Assembly (NCBI GenBank): GCA_020634235.1
Contig: JACKCB010000002.1
Coordinates: 930,001-994,000 of the forward strand
Length of the DNA stretch: 64,000 bases
Origin: Ardenticatenaceae bacterium
Lineage (GTDB): Bacteria > Chloroflexota > Anaerolineae > Promineifilales > Promineifilaceae
Reading direction: 5' to 3'
A program made the translations under genes and the position numbers. Each line of letters starts with the position of its first letter. Within the stretch, counting starts at the first letter, position 1. Under the pieces are notes generated by a model that saw only the letters and a list, made by a program, of their open reading frames with translations, had not been told where the DNA came from and made no database searches. Of the stretch, positions 47,514 to 57,500 are shown in pieces.

Positions 47514-48280
47514 GCCCCATCTCCATCCACCACCCCGTTGAAGGTGATGGCGATGGGGATTTGTTTCCCGGCCGGGGCCAGCTTGTTTTTCACCACCAAC
47601 ACCTGCGCCTCATAGCCGGCCACGTCGCGCCGCCGGTAGAGCCAGCGCGCTTTTTGGATGAGCAGGCGAATGGTGGCGTAGTGGGGCAGGGCTGCTTCGG
47701 GTGGGTAGGCGGCCAGGGTGGGGTCGCCTGGCGATGGCAGGGTGGTCAGGCAGAGCAGGGTGCAGTTGTTGTGGGCCAGCACGGCCAACACCCGGCCCAG
47801 GCTGCCGGCAAGCTGTTCGGTGATCCCCGGCCGGGTTTGCAGCAGCAGCGGCAGGTCAAGGACAAACAGATCCATGCCCCCACTCTGTAAAAAGTCGGGC
47901 AGCATGGCCAATGCCTGGGGCACATCTGCCGGCTGCACCAGGTATAACTGCGCCAGCAGCACGCCGCAGCGGTGGGCGTAGGCGGGGTCGAAGGTGTGGC
48001 CCACATCCATGTAAACGACTACGCCGCCGCCGTTTTGGGCCTGCGCGGCCACCTTTAGCGCCAGTGTGGCCATGCCCGACGTAGGGATGCCCACAATCTC
48101 GCTAATCCGGCCGCGAGGGAGGCCGCCTACGCCCAACGCCTGGTCCAGGGCCGGGAATCCGGTGGGGATGGCGCTGACCGCGCCGGGCATCTGCCCCAAA
48201 CGGCGTATTGTCTTCTGCCCCCAGCGCTGGTTAATGTCCGCCAGGATCGTCTGTAGCTGTTGCCCTTTGTTAGCAGTCAC
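47510..48280 (-). CDS. imuA: ImuA-like RecA-fold protein
   Basis: 256 residues with a RecA-like core: IPTGFPALDQALGVGGLPRGRISEIVG, a Walker B-type FVLDLPLLL, and the expected strand order. The P-loop is degenerate (GIPTSGMATLAL instead of GxxxxGKT), so ATP binding is doubtful. ImuA helps assemble the ImuB-DnaE2 mutasome during SOS mutagenesis. It is the first gene of imuA-imuB-DUF6504, preceded by a LexA box and a -10 element. Confidence 0.85.
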   Translation of the reverse strand: MTANKGQQLQTILADINQRWGQKTIRRLGQMPGAVSAIPTGFPALDQALGVGGLPRGRISEIVGIPTSGMATLALKVAAQAQNGGGVVVYMDVGHTFDPAYAHRCGVLLAQLYLVQPADVPQALAMLPDFLQSGGMDLFVLDLPLLLQTRPGITEQLAGSLGRVLAVLAHNNCTLLCLTTLPSPGDPTLAAYPPEAALPHYATIRLLIQKARWLYRRRDVAGYEAQVLVVKNKLAPAGKQIPIAITFNGVVDGDGA

Positions 48281-48386
48281 GCATTTGCCTCATGCAGCGG
48301 CGGCTGCCGCAGGCCAGGTTCCCGGCCGGGATGAACGGCGGGGCAGGCGTGGGGCGGGCGGGCCGCCGGGAAATGGGGCCGGAACA

Positions 48387-48416
48387 AGAACGTATGTTCT
48401 AGCACCGCGCATTGTA
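48387..48416 (-). promoter_or_regulatory. SOS promoter of imuA: LexA box with -10 hexamer
   Basis: AGAACGTATGTTCT at 48387-48400 matches the Gram-positive-type LexA consensus GAAC-N4-GTTC. On the minus strand a perfect -10 hexamer TACAAT (complement of 48411-48416) lies just upstream, so the box would cover about +5 to +18 of the transcript, a good position for repression. The -35 is weak. The imuA start is 106 bases downstream. Confidence 0.75.
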
Positions 48417-48573
48417 GCAAATCCAACAGTATCCCGGTACTACGCGCTGTGAAGATCACGTAAATTTTGTCACTGTGAGGGATTGATGAAGTCTGGCATG
48501 AAAGAGCGCCGCCCTGGGGTGAATCTGGTAAAATGGGGTGGTTAATTATGAACAGGTAGGATAGGCTTGCTGT

Positions 48574-50166
48574 ATGAAGTGGCATTGGTATTTATTTTCG
48601 CTAATTGTTTTGCTGCTCCCGGCCGGGTGTGGGCGAGCGGAAGACCCGGACAGCCTGATTGCGGGGGGCACTTTTAGCCCGCCATACAGCCAGGCCCAGG
48701 TGGTAACCCTGGAGCAGTTGGCCGCCAATCCTGCCGCCTATCAGGACCAGTTCATTCAGATTAGCGGCCAATACCAGCGGCTGCCACGCCTGGCCTGTGT
48801 GGATGCCATGCCGCGCAAGGGGCCGGCCACCTGGGCTTTGAGCAATGGGGAGCTGCTGGCGCAGGCCGGCGGCTTCGATATGCAGGTCAATTCCTTGCTC
48901 CCGGCCGGGTTGGATATGACGGTTGAGGGGACGTGGCGCTATTGGGAGGGGTTGGTGGGCTGCGGCAAGCTGTCTGACGAAACGAAGTTGTGGTATCTGG
49001 ACGTGTCGAACATTGTCAGCCCGCGGCCGCTGGTGCAGGTAACCCTGACCCCGGCCGGGGTGGCGGCCATCACCGGGGACGAAGCCACCCTGCCCCCCAC
49101 GGACACAGCAACGCCCACGCCGGGCACGACGGCCACAGAAACTGGCAGTTCGCCGCCCGGCCCCATTGGCCCGCCGGCCGTGGCTACCGATCAGCCGCCA
49201 CCGCCGGAAGGCACAGCCACCCCGGCCGGGTATCCGGCTCCGGGGGAGGTTACGGCCACGCCCACGGTGACGGTGACGGCCAGCGGTTTGCCGCTGACGG
49301 GGACGCTGCCCGCCGGCACACCTACAACAGAGACAACCCCCACAGTTACCAATACGCCGCCGCCGGGGGCCAGCCTGACGCCCACACCCAGCAGCACCCC
49401 GGCCGGGGAGCCAACCATTACCGAACAGGGGGATGCCGAGGTGCAGTCGTTGATCGTGGAAACGATAAACACCAACGAAAGCCACAGCTATACGCTGGCG
49501 ATTGCGGCCAGTACGTCGCTGACCATCAGCCTGGTGATGCCGCCGGCGTTTGACCCTAAACTGAAGCTGCTTAACCCGGCCGGGGGAGTGGTGCTGGACC
49601 AAAATAGCAGCCCGGCCGGGGAAGTGGAACGGGTCAACAGGGTGCAGTTGGAAGCCGGCACCTACGAGCTGATCATCAGCGAAGCAGCCAACCGGGAGGC
49701 GCCCTACGCCCTGACCCTGCAAGATGACGAAAGCTTCAACCTGCACTTTCAGAACCCCCTGGCCTATGGCGACGTAGACAACACCGTTATGCGGCCTAAT
49801 TCTATTGATTACTGGCACTTTTATGGCCGGGCCGGGGACAGTGTGACCATCAGTACCGTGCCCAATGACCAGTCGGACTTGCTCTTTTTGGTGATGGACC
49901 CGCAGTTAGAGGATGTAACCGACGATTACGTTGACGAGCGGGGCCAGGGGCAGCCGGAACAGATCACGCTGACGCTGCCGGTAGATGGGCTGTACACCAT
50001 CCAGGTGGAGGAGTATGCCTATGGCGAGGCGGACTACCTCATCCGGCTGACGACCGGCACGGCAGGCGTGCCGCTGCAAAATGGATGGGTGGTGGTGATG
50101 CCCCCGGCCGGGGTCTCCCCCACCCTATACCACCCCCCCAAACCTCCCTCGGAAACAAGTTTGTAA
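48574..50166 (+). CDS. Lipoprotein with PPC-like C-terminal domains
   Basis: 530 residues. The N-terminus is a lipoprotein signal (YLFSLIVLLLPAGCGRAE, lipobox LPAGC), so it should be anchored at the outer face of the membrane. An N-terminal domain of about 130 residues (AAYQDQFIQISGQYQRL) is followed by a Thr/Pro-rich linker and then by two domains resembling bacterial pre-peptidase C-terminal folds (NTNESHSYTLAIAASTSLTI, then YWHFYGRAGDSVTISTV). Binding or adhesion is plausible; no catalytic site is seen. AGGTAGGATAGG precedes the ATG. The gene is divergent from imuA; the spacer 48281-48573 holds the SOS promoter. Confidence 0.82.
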   Translation: MKWHWYLFSLIVLLLPAGCGRAEDPDSLIAGGTFSPPYSQAQVVTLEQLAANPAAYQDQFIQISGQYQRLPRLACVDAMPRKGPATWALSNGELLAQAGGFDMQVNSLLPAGLDMTVEGTWRYWEGLVGCGKLSDETKLWYLDVSNIVSPRPLVQVTLTPAGVAAITGDEATLPPTDTATPTPGTTATETGSSPPGPIGPPAVATDQPPPPEGTATPAGYPAPGEVTATPTVTVTASGLPLTGTLPAGTPTTETTPTVTNTPPPGASLTPTPSSTPAGEPTITEQGDAEVQSLIVETINTNESHSYTLAIAASTSLTISLVMPPAFDPKLKLLNPAGGVVLDQNSSPAGEVERVNRVQLEAGTYELIISEAANREAPYALTLQDDESFNLHFQNPLAYGDVDNTVMRPNSIDYWHFYGRAGDSVTISTVPNDQSDLLFLVMDPQLEDVTDDYVDERGQGQPEQITLTLPVDGLYTIQVEEYAYGEADYLIRLTTGTAGVPLQNGWVVVMPPAGVSPTLYHPPKPPSETSL

Positions 50167-50171
50167 TATTC

Positions 50172-50218
50172 GTAGTAGGCGATTTATCGCCTCCTGACGG
50201 CACTGAAGTGCCTACTAC
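50172..50218. repeat. REP/BIME-like element, 47 bases, second copy
   Basis: Begins GTAGTAGGCGATTTATCGCC, has linker TCCTGACG, then GCACTGAAGTGC and ends CTACTAC. Same 47-base length and two-hairpin layout as 39650-39696, with compensating changes that keep both stems. It lies just after the lipoprotein stop, a usual place for REP elements. Confidence 0.85.
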
Positions 50219-50263
50219 AACGCGCCCCGCTCATGGGGAAACCCAGTCTGTAAGAATAGCCTA

Positions 50264-50298
50264 AAACACAAACGGACGGTCCAAAGACCGTCCGTTTG
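50264..50298 (-). terminator. Intrinsic terminator of the ABC transporter operon
   Basis: CAAACGGACGGTC (50269-50281) and GACCGTCCGTTTG (50286-50298) form a perfect 13-bp stem with a 4-base loop. On the minus strand it is followed by TGTGTTTT, so it ends the transcript of the permease gene that stops at 50341. Confidence 0.75.
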
Positions 50299-50340
50299 CT
50301 AAGAGGAGGGATGAAGCGAAAAACTTAGTCGTGCTGCCCG

Positions 50341-53300
50341 TTATTCGTAGCGCAGCGCCTCGGCGATGGTCACCTTGGCCGTGGCCCGGGCCGGCAGCCA
50401 GCTTGTTACCAGGCTGGCCGCCAGGATGATCACGGCGATGGCCGCCAGCCCCGCCCAGGGGGGCAAGAAAGCCAGCCCCTGGTCAGCCGCTACCTGTAGA
50501 TAGAGGTTGTAAGCAAAGGTCAGGGCCAGCACGTAGCCGATGAATGTGCCCAGACCGGCAATGAAGAAGCCCTCGAATAAGAAGACGCCCTGCACCATGC
50601 TGCGCTGGAAGCCAATGGCCCGCAGCACGCCAATCTGCTGGCGGCGCTCCACCACGGAGCGAATCATGATGACGCCCAAAGCGGCCACGCCCACCAACAG
50701 CCCCAGGCCAATGAAGCCTTGAATCAGGTAAAAGACGCTGCGAATGGTGTCGCGGCTTTGCTCCAACTGCGCTTTCATCAGCGTGGTTTGCACGCCGCTG
50801 CTGCTAAGAGCCCCTTCGATGACGTTGGCCGTTTGCCGGACATCCTCGCCATCAGCCACGCGGATGAAGAAGCGGTTGGGTTGGTCGTAGCCCAACCCGG
50901 CCGCGGCCTCGCTGTTCATGAGCGCGCCAAAGAAGCTGGGCGCAGAGCCTAAGACACCGATCACCGTGAAGGTGTGGGCTTCGCCGCTGGCATCCATGAT
51001 CTCGATGTCTACCGGGGCAAAACCAACGCTGCCGGCGCTGATGGAACGAATGGCAAAGGTGTCCTCATCCGGTTGGTAGGTAGGGTCACCACTGCGGTCG
51101 ATGACGAAGTTGTCCACCACGACCAGCGTCGGATCGGATTGGATGGCGGCCCACACCCCGGCCGGGTCGTCATACCCATCGGCGATGTTAGCCAGCTCCA
51201 ACTTTTGCGTGGCCAGGAACTGCGCATCGACCCCATTGATGGCGTAACCGGCAAAGTCAGCCATTTCCGGGCTTTTGGCCGTGACGGGGGCGAAGGTTGC
51301 CGCGGCCAAAGCCTCAGGGGCAGCGATTTCGCCATCCGCCACCAGCGCCGCAACCTGCGCTTCCAGGTCAGCCTGGGAGACAGGGTTAAACGGGTTGGAC
51401 TGCACCAGCACATCATAGCCGCCGCTGCCGCTTTCCGGGTCCAGGAAGTTACTGAAGGTGTTGGTAATGGTGATGGTACCCACCAGGGTAAAGATGATCA
51501 GGCTGAACATGGCCAGCGTTGTTGCCGTGCGCCCTTTGGCATTCACGGGGTAGGCAATGGACATGCGGGCCACCGGCAGCAGCCGGCCCATGCGCCCCAA
51601 CACCCCGGCAAACAGGTTCAGCAGACTGTCCGCATTGTAGAGGAAGAGAATGATGGCCCCGCCAACCAGGAAGATGCCGCTGATGAAGAAATCGCCAGGG
51701 TTGCTGTTCAGGTCGGCCAGGCGGCCAACTTCACGGGTTGGCAAAGACCAGTAGAGGATGAGGGACAACCCCACCAGCGAGTAGGAAAGGCGGGCGCTCA
51801 GGCGGATCCAGTGCAGCAGTTGCCCCAGGCCGATTAAGAAGAGAGAGACGCCCAGGCCATAGACACCTGATTGTTCGGCCACGTTCACGCCGACCCAGGC
51901 CATGGCATAGCCCAGGGCCAGCAGCACCGGGCCGCGCGCCAGCAAACCACCCCAAAAACTGAGGATGGCCTTGGGACCGGCCACCAGGAAGAGGCGCAGC
52001 GCCTCGCGCCGGTTGCCTTCACCCGCTTTGGCAATGGCTGCCCGCCAGACCAGGAAGGGGTGCAGGAACAGCGTCCATTGGGATTCGCGGGGCAGGTTGG
52101 GCAGGTTCAGGTCGCGAATGGCGGCGATGATGTTGATGTTGCTGATGCGTATAGCGGAGATAGAGACGGTGACGAAGGTGACGACCACGCCCAGGCTGTA
52201 GCCAATGACCACGGAGCGGGGTGAGATGTAGGGGGTAACGTTTAGGGAGCCGCCGCTGAGCAAATCGGCGATGAGGCGGGCCAGGAGCAGCGAGGCGAGG
52301 ATGCCCAGGAAAGCGCCAATGAGGGCGGCCAGGAAGTTGTAGGCCAGCCCTTCGCTAACAAACTGGCGCACCAGGTCGGCCCGCTGCAAGCCCACAGCCC
52401 GGCCCATGCCGAGTTCGGATTTGCGTTCGGCCGCCAGCACGGAGAAGATGAGGAAGATGAGGAGGATGCCGGAGAAGATGGAGAAGGTTCCGAAGGTGAC
52501 GAAGAGGGTGGTGATGAATTCGGCGCTGCTGGCGGCCGTTTCCAACTGGTCTGCTTTGACGGCGGTCAGGGAGAGGGTGTCGGGCAGGAGTTGGCTGAGG
52601 GTGGTGATGGCCGCCTCAGTCGCGTCGACGCCGGTCTCAGCATTGCCAGCATTGGAGACGAAGATATCGGTGATTTCACCCGGCCGGGTGAGGAAAACCT
52701 GCGCCTGGTCCAGGGTCCAGATGAGGGTCGGGCCGCTGCCGGCCAGTTCGCCATCGGGCACAATGCCGGCGACGGTAACCGGGGTTGGACGGCCCATGAT
52801 GAGCATGAGTTCATCCCCCGTACTGGCATTTAGCTGCTCAGCCAGGCTCTCGTTGAGCAGCACTTCGTCGTCAGCCAGGTTGGCCAACCCGGCCGGGGCG
52901 GTCAGCCCGGAGCCGGTAATCTCGCCCAGGCCGCGCACCTGCACCGCCGCTTCAGACAGGTTGGAGGCGGTGTTGAGCACGGGCAATGTTTCGATGGCCA
53001 CGGCAACCACGCCGTCGATGGTCTCACCATCGACCAGGGCGGCTGCGTCAGCAGCGACATCGGCCGAGAACCAGGTGACGGTGCTGACGTTGGGAGCCGA
53101 CCCACCGCCGAAGCCCAACCCGGCCGGGGCGCCCAGCGTCGTGGTGCCAATTTGCTCGTCGATGCCGCCCAGGTTGGCGTACACGTCCGAGCGAACCGAG
53201 TAGTCGATGGTATCGCCCACACCCAGGGCACTGGTGATGATGAGCGTGGACAGCGCCAGCCCACCAATGATCAGGGCCGTTTGCGATTTGCGGCGCGGGA

Positions 53301-53433
53301 TGTTGCGCACACCCAGGCGAAAGGCGAGCGGGTAGCGCCAGGCAGAATAGATCATGATGAGGACGATGAAGCCCATCATGATGAGGAGGATAGTCAGGAG
53401 CGTATTGGCGGGAATGCCGAAGATGTTGTCCAT
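50341..53433 (-). CDS. FtsX/MacB-type ABC transporter permease
   Basis: 1030 residues from the ATG at 53433; the upstream in-frame extension is not protein-like. An early helix (LTILLIMMGFIVLIMIYSA) precedes the MacB-like N-terminal block (LAFRLGVRNIPRRKSQTALIIGGLALSTLIITSA). Two FtsX-type permease regions follow (FGTFSIFSGILLIFLIFSVL; LLVGVAALGVIMIRSVVERRQQIGVLRAIGF), each preceded by a large extracytoplasmic domain. Such permeases extrude lipids, peptides or lipoproteins using mechanical coupling. The ATP-binding partner is 56 bases upstream on the same strand. Confidence 0.92.
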   Translation of the reverse strand: MDNIFGIPANTLLTILLIMMGFIVLIMIYSAWRYPLAFRLGVRNIPRRKSQTALIIGGLALSTLIITSALGVGDTIDYSVRSDVYANLGGIDEQIGTTTLGAPAGLGFGGGSAPNVSTVTWFSADVAADAAALVDGETIDGVVAVAIETLPVLNTASNLSEAAVQVRGLGEITGSGLTAPAGLANLADDEVLLNESLAEQLNASTGDELMLIMGRPTPVTVAGIVPDGELAGSGPTLIWTLDQAQVFLTRPGEITDIFVSNAGNAETGVDATEAAITTLSQLLPDTLSLTAVKADQLETAASSAEFITTLFVTFGTFSIFSGILLIFLIFSVLAAERKSELGMGRAVGLQRADLVRQFVSEGLAYNFLAALIGAFLGILASLLLARLIADLLSGGSLNVTPYISPRSVVIGYSLGVVVTFVTVSISAIRISNINIIAAIRDLNLPNLPRESQWTLFLHPFLVWRAAIAKAGEGNRREALRLFLVAGPKAILSFWGGLLARGPVLLALGYAMAWVGVNVAEQSGVYGLGVSLFLIGLGQLLHWIRLSARLSYSLVGLSLILYWSLPTREVGRLADLNSNPGDFFISGIFLVGGAIILFLYNADSLLNLFAGVLGRMGRLLPVARMSIAYPVNAKGRTATTLAMFSLIIFTLVGTITITNTFSNFLDPESGSGGYDVLVQSNPFNPVSQADLEAQVAALVADGEIAAPEALAAATFAPVTAKSPEMADFAGYAINGVDAQFLATQKLELANIADGYDDPAGVWAAIQSDPTLVVVDNFVIDRSGDPTYQPDEDTFAIRSISAGSVGFAPVDIEIMDASGEAHTFTVIGVLGSAPSFFGALMNSEAAAGLGYDQPNRFFIRVADGEDVRQTANVIEGALSSSGVQTTLMKAQLEQSRDTIRSVFYLIQGFIGLGLLVGVAALGVIMIRSVVERRQQIGVLRAIGFQRSMVQGVFLFEGFFIAGLGTFIGYVLALTFAYNLYLQVAADQGLAFLPPWAGLAAIAVIILAASLVTSWLPARATAKVTIAEALRYE

Positions 53434-53489
53434 GTTAGTCCGTGTTTTGCACTGCCAGCAGGTGCGCAGATGCAAGAAATAGGTTTGCT

Positions 53490-54257
53490 TTAGATGGCAG
53501 GCACGGCAACGGCCGCGCCGTTGGCCGAGGCCGGGGTGGGCACAGGAATGGGGGCGAGGTTCCCGGCCGGGGTTTCAACCATCCCGTCGCGCATCCAGAC
53601 AATGCGGTCACATTGCAGGCCAATCTCTTCCGAGTGGGTCACGATGACGAACGTCTGGCCGTTTTCCCGGTTCAGTTTGCGCATCAGGTCCACAATATCC
53701 TGCGACGTCTTCGAGTCCAGGTCACCGGTAGGCTCGTCCGCCCAGACGATGGCCGGACGGTTTACCAGGGCGCGGGCAATGGTTACCCGCTGGCGCTGCC
53801 CACCCGACAACTCGGCCGGGCGCTGGTAGGCCTGGTCGGCCAGGCCAACTGCTTCCAGGGCGTCCAGGGCCATCTGGCGGGCCTGTTTGGGCTTCAGGCG
53901 CTGGCTGCGATCCAGCAGCAGCGGCATTTCCACATTCTCTGCCGCCGACAAAACGGGCAGCAGGTTATAGAACTGGAAGACAAAGCCCATGTTTGCCGCA
54001 CGGTAGGCTGTGCGCTGGCGATCGCTCATCTTGAACAGGTCCTGGCCGTCAATCTCTACCAGGCCGCTGTCGATGCTGTCCAGGCCGGAGAGGGTATTTA
54101 GCAGGGTGGTCTTGCCACAGCCCGAAGGCCCCATAATGGCTACCATTTCGCCGCGCCGCACCTCCAGATCGAGGCCACGCAAAGCCGGTACAATGACTTT
54201 GCCGGTGTTGTAGGTCTTTTTGACGTCGCGAGCGCTAATAATCAGATTGTCAGACAT
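53490..54257 (-). CDS. ABC transporter ATP-binding protein (LolD/MacB type)
   Basis: 255 residues. Walker A GPSGCGKTTLLNTLSG, the Q-loop FVFQFYNLLPVLSA, signature LSGGQRQRVTIARALVNRPA, Walker B IVWADEPTGDLDSKTS and the H-loop VTHSEEI are all intact. The sequence type matches ATPases that pair with FtsX-type permeases. It is the first gene of a two-gene operon with the permease. The last residues are Ala/Pro-rich (APIPVPTPASANGAAVAVP). Confidence 0.95.
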   Translation of the reverse strand: MSDNLIISARDVKKTYNTGKVIVPALRGLDLEVRRGEMVAIMGPSGCGKTTLLNTLSGLDSIDSGLVEIDGQDLFKMSDRQRTAYRAANMGFVFQFYNLLPVLSAAENVEMPLLLDRSQRLKPKQARQMALDALEAVGLADQAYQRPAELSGGQRQRVTIARALVNRPAIVWADEPTGDLDSKTSQDIVDLMRKLNRENGQTFVIVTHSEEIGLQCDRIVWMRDGMVETPAGNLAPIPVPTPASANGAAVAVPAI

Positions 54258-54480
54258 ATTGTTCTCCTGGAAACATGAATAAAAAGGGTTGAGCGGGGTA
54301 CTTGTGCCACAAGGGATACCAGTACAGTTTCTTTGCGGCAGTGGGAAATACCCCGCTCATGCTGTGATGTAAGCCGCAATGTAAAGGAATGATAGCGCAA
54401 TAAATAACATTTGTCAATCTTTTGCACATATGTTGTCGCAATTTTCTCCATTTGTCCAGGTTTTCGCCCGGCCGGGGCAC

Positions 54481-54523
54481 AAAAAAAGGCCGGTAATGCC
54501 TGCGCCTGCAAGCATTACCGGCC
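54481..54523 (-). terminator. Intrinsic terminator of the kinase island
   Basis: GGCCGGTAATGC (54488-54499) and GCATTACCGGCC (54512-54523) form a perfect 12-bp stem. On the minus strand seven T residues follow (complement of 54481-54487). It lies 54 bases after the kinase stop at 54577. The rest of the 54258-54576 spacer holds two palindrome copies and an AT-rich promoter region for the ABC operon. Confidence 0.9.
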
Positions 54524-54576
54524 CGGTGCCGGGATTCGTCTGGTGGGGGGAGAGTGGGCCGCGCCCCGGCCGGGGG

Positions 54577-57500
54577 TTAGAAAGGCAGCGCAGGCCGCCA
54601 GGCCGGGTAGCGGTTATCGCTGGTGTCGTTGGTTACCTGGGTTACACCGCTGCCATCACTGCGCATAATATAGATTTCGTTATCCCCGTCCCGGTCCGCA
54701 TGAAAAGCCAGCCATAGGTTATCCGGTGACCAAACCGGATTCCGTTCGTCGGCGGCGCTGTTGGTGAGCCGGGTTTGCGACGTGCCGTTGGCATTCATCA
54801 CATAGATCTCGTTGTTGCCATCCCGGTTAGAGACAAAGGCAATGCGCGTGCCATCCGGCGACCAAACCGGGTCAAAATCATCGGTGGCGTTATTGGTCAG
54901 CCGGGTCTGGCCGCTGCCATCAACGTTCATCACGTAAACCTCGCCGTTGCCATCCCGGTAAGAGACAAAAGCGATGCGCGTGCCATCCGGCGACCAGGCG
55001 GCCCCAAAGTCGTTGTCCGGATCATCCGTCAGGCGTAGGGGGAACGCACCATTGGCCTGCATCACATAAATGTCGATGCTGCCATCCCGGTCAGAGGCAA
55101 AAAGGATACGCTCGCCATCTGGCGACCAGGCCGGCTCAAAGTCGGTCGCCGGGTTGTTGGTCAGGTTCACCTGGTTGGTGCCGTCGGCGTTCATGGCGTA
55201 GATCTCGTTGTCGCCATCCCGGTTGGTCAGGAAGGCAATGCGCTGGCCGTCTGGCGACCAGGTTGGCGTCCAGTCGGTGTCTGGGTGATTGGTCAGGTTG
55301 ACCTGGCCGGTGCCGTCGGCATTCATCAGGAAGATTTCGAAGTTGCCGGTGAGATCCGTGGCATAGGCGATCTGGCCGCTGCCACCGCCAACCGGGGTGG
55401 CCGTCACGGTGGGGGTGGCCGTCGGCGTCTCCGTGGGGGTCTCGGTGGGGGTGGGGGTGAGGGTGGCCGGTTCGGGCGTGGGCGTCTCGGTTGGCGGGAC
55501 GGGCGTGTCGCTGGGCACGCCGGTGGGAATGTCGGTAGGCGTGGGGCTGGGCGTTTCCGGGGTGATGGTGGGCGTGTTGGAGGGCGTGAGCAGGGGCAGC
55601 ACGGTCAGGGCGATGCTGGTGGCGGCGTCGAAGGTAGCCTGGGCGGCCAGGGCCGTTTGCTGGGCGGCAACCGGGTCAGTCACCGTCGGCGCGCCGGTCA
55701 GGGCGATGCTGGTCAGCTCGGTGGCGATGCGCGTGGCATCGGCATTGCCGCCATCGGGCCAGAAGGCGTAGGCTAGCAGGCTGCCGCCACAACAGAGCAG
55801 CAGCAAGATGGCGGCCAGGGGCAGCAGCCAGCCGGGCAGCGTGGGGGCGATGGTCATCTGGCCGGGGATGGTTTGGGGGCTGCCCCCGGCCGGGGTGACG
55901 GTCACCTGGAAGGGGACGCTCTTTTTGCCGCCCAGCAAGGGGCGCTGCTGCGGCGTCAGGTTCAGGTCCAGGGCCGCCGACTTGCCGGGTGGCACACGCA
56001 GCGTCTCCTGCGGCCGGTCGATGAGCAGGTCGCCGCTGCTGCTCTGGCTGGTAACGGTGAAGGCGGCGGCGGCGTTGCCCTGGTTGTGCACTGTCACCCG
56101 GCACATACCGGCCCCGGCCAGGCGGTCTGGTTCTAGCGCCGCGGTAAACTGGACGAAGGGGGTGATGTTGAGGTCGCCGGAGATGGCGGCGCGCTCCTGC
56201 TGGTTGGCAGCGGAGACGACCACCAGGCGGAAGCGGTAGCGCCCGGCGTTGGCGGCGCTGCCGGGGGGTAGTTGGATGGCAATGGGCAGCAGGCCGCGCG
56301 CGCCGGGGGTCAGGCGAATGGGTTCCTGGGGCAGGTTTACCCATTCTGGCGGCACGCCTTCGATGTGCAGCCGGTAGTTGTCCACGCTGCTGCCCAGGTT
56401 GGTGACTTCGACGCGGACGCTGGCCCGTTCGCCGGGGGCCAGCTCCAGGCTGGTGGGCTGGACGACGACGCTGAGCTGGCCGCTGCTGCTGCGCATGAGG
56501 GTCGCCCCGGCCGGGACGTCATCCTGGGCGGTGGGGCCAATGGCCGCCGCGCCGGCCGCGGCCATTGCGCCCACCCCGGCAACGCCGGTGGCCGAAAGCA
56601 GCGTGGTGGCCGGCTGCCAGCGCAAGAAATAGGGGCCGGCGCGCACTGTCTGGTCGGGGGACCAGGGGGTGACAATGCCGGGCTGCAAGCGAGCGCCGTC
56701 TAGCAGGCTGCCGTTGGTGCTGCCCAGGTCAACGACGGCCCAGCCGCTGGCGGTTTGCTCCAGGCGCAGGTGCTGGCGGGAGATGCCGGTAGCGCTGAGC
56801 ACGATGTCGCAGGTTTCGGAGCGGCCCAGGGTAAGGCTGGGCAGGTTGAGGCTGTAGGTTTGGGTGGGCTGGTTGGGCTGGGAGACGAGGAGCTGGTCGG
56901 CCCCGGCCGGGGGGGCGGGCGCATCCAGGCGGCTGGGCGGGGCGGCATCGGGGGCCAGGGGCTGGAGCTGGGTTACCAGGCTCACCACTGCCTGGGGTGG
57001 GGCAAAGCGGGTCACGTCGGCGTCCGTCAGGGCGTTCATCGCCTGGCGGAGGGCCAGGGCCATCTCGCCGGCCGCCTGGTAGCGTTCGGCCGACTTCTTG
57101 CTCATGGCCCGGTTGATGATCTGGACCACGGCGGACGGCAGTCCCGGCCGGACCGTTTCCGGCGGCGGTGGTGTCTCTTGCATATGCTTCACCACCGCGT
57201 CGGTGGGGGATTTGATGTCAAAGGGCAGTTGGCCGGTGGCTAGCTGGTAGAGCATCACTCCCAGCGAGTAGATGTCGGAACGGCCGTCCAGCGGCCGCCC
57301 CAGGCATTGTTCGGGCGACATGTAGGGCAGCGTGCCCATGAAGGTGCCGGTGGCGGTGTGCATGCCGCCGGTAATGAGCTTGGCCAGGCCAAAATCGGTG
57401 ACCTTAACGCGCAGGGGAGGTTCGCCGGGCCGTTCTGGCTGGGTAAGCCGCTTGATGAGGATGTTGTCTGGCTTGACGTCGCGGTGGACGACGCCGCTTT

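Noticed and set aside
48601..49818. Long minus-strand open frame opposite the lipoprotein gene
   Set aside because: Arg/Gly/His-rich shadow translation; the plus strand has a lipobox, linker and recognisable domain pattern.
54600..55380. Minisatellite DNA
   Set aside because: The repeats follow the propeller blade length in frame and are explained by protein structure.
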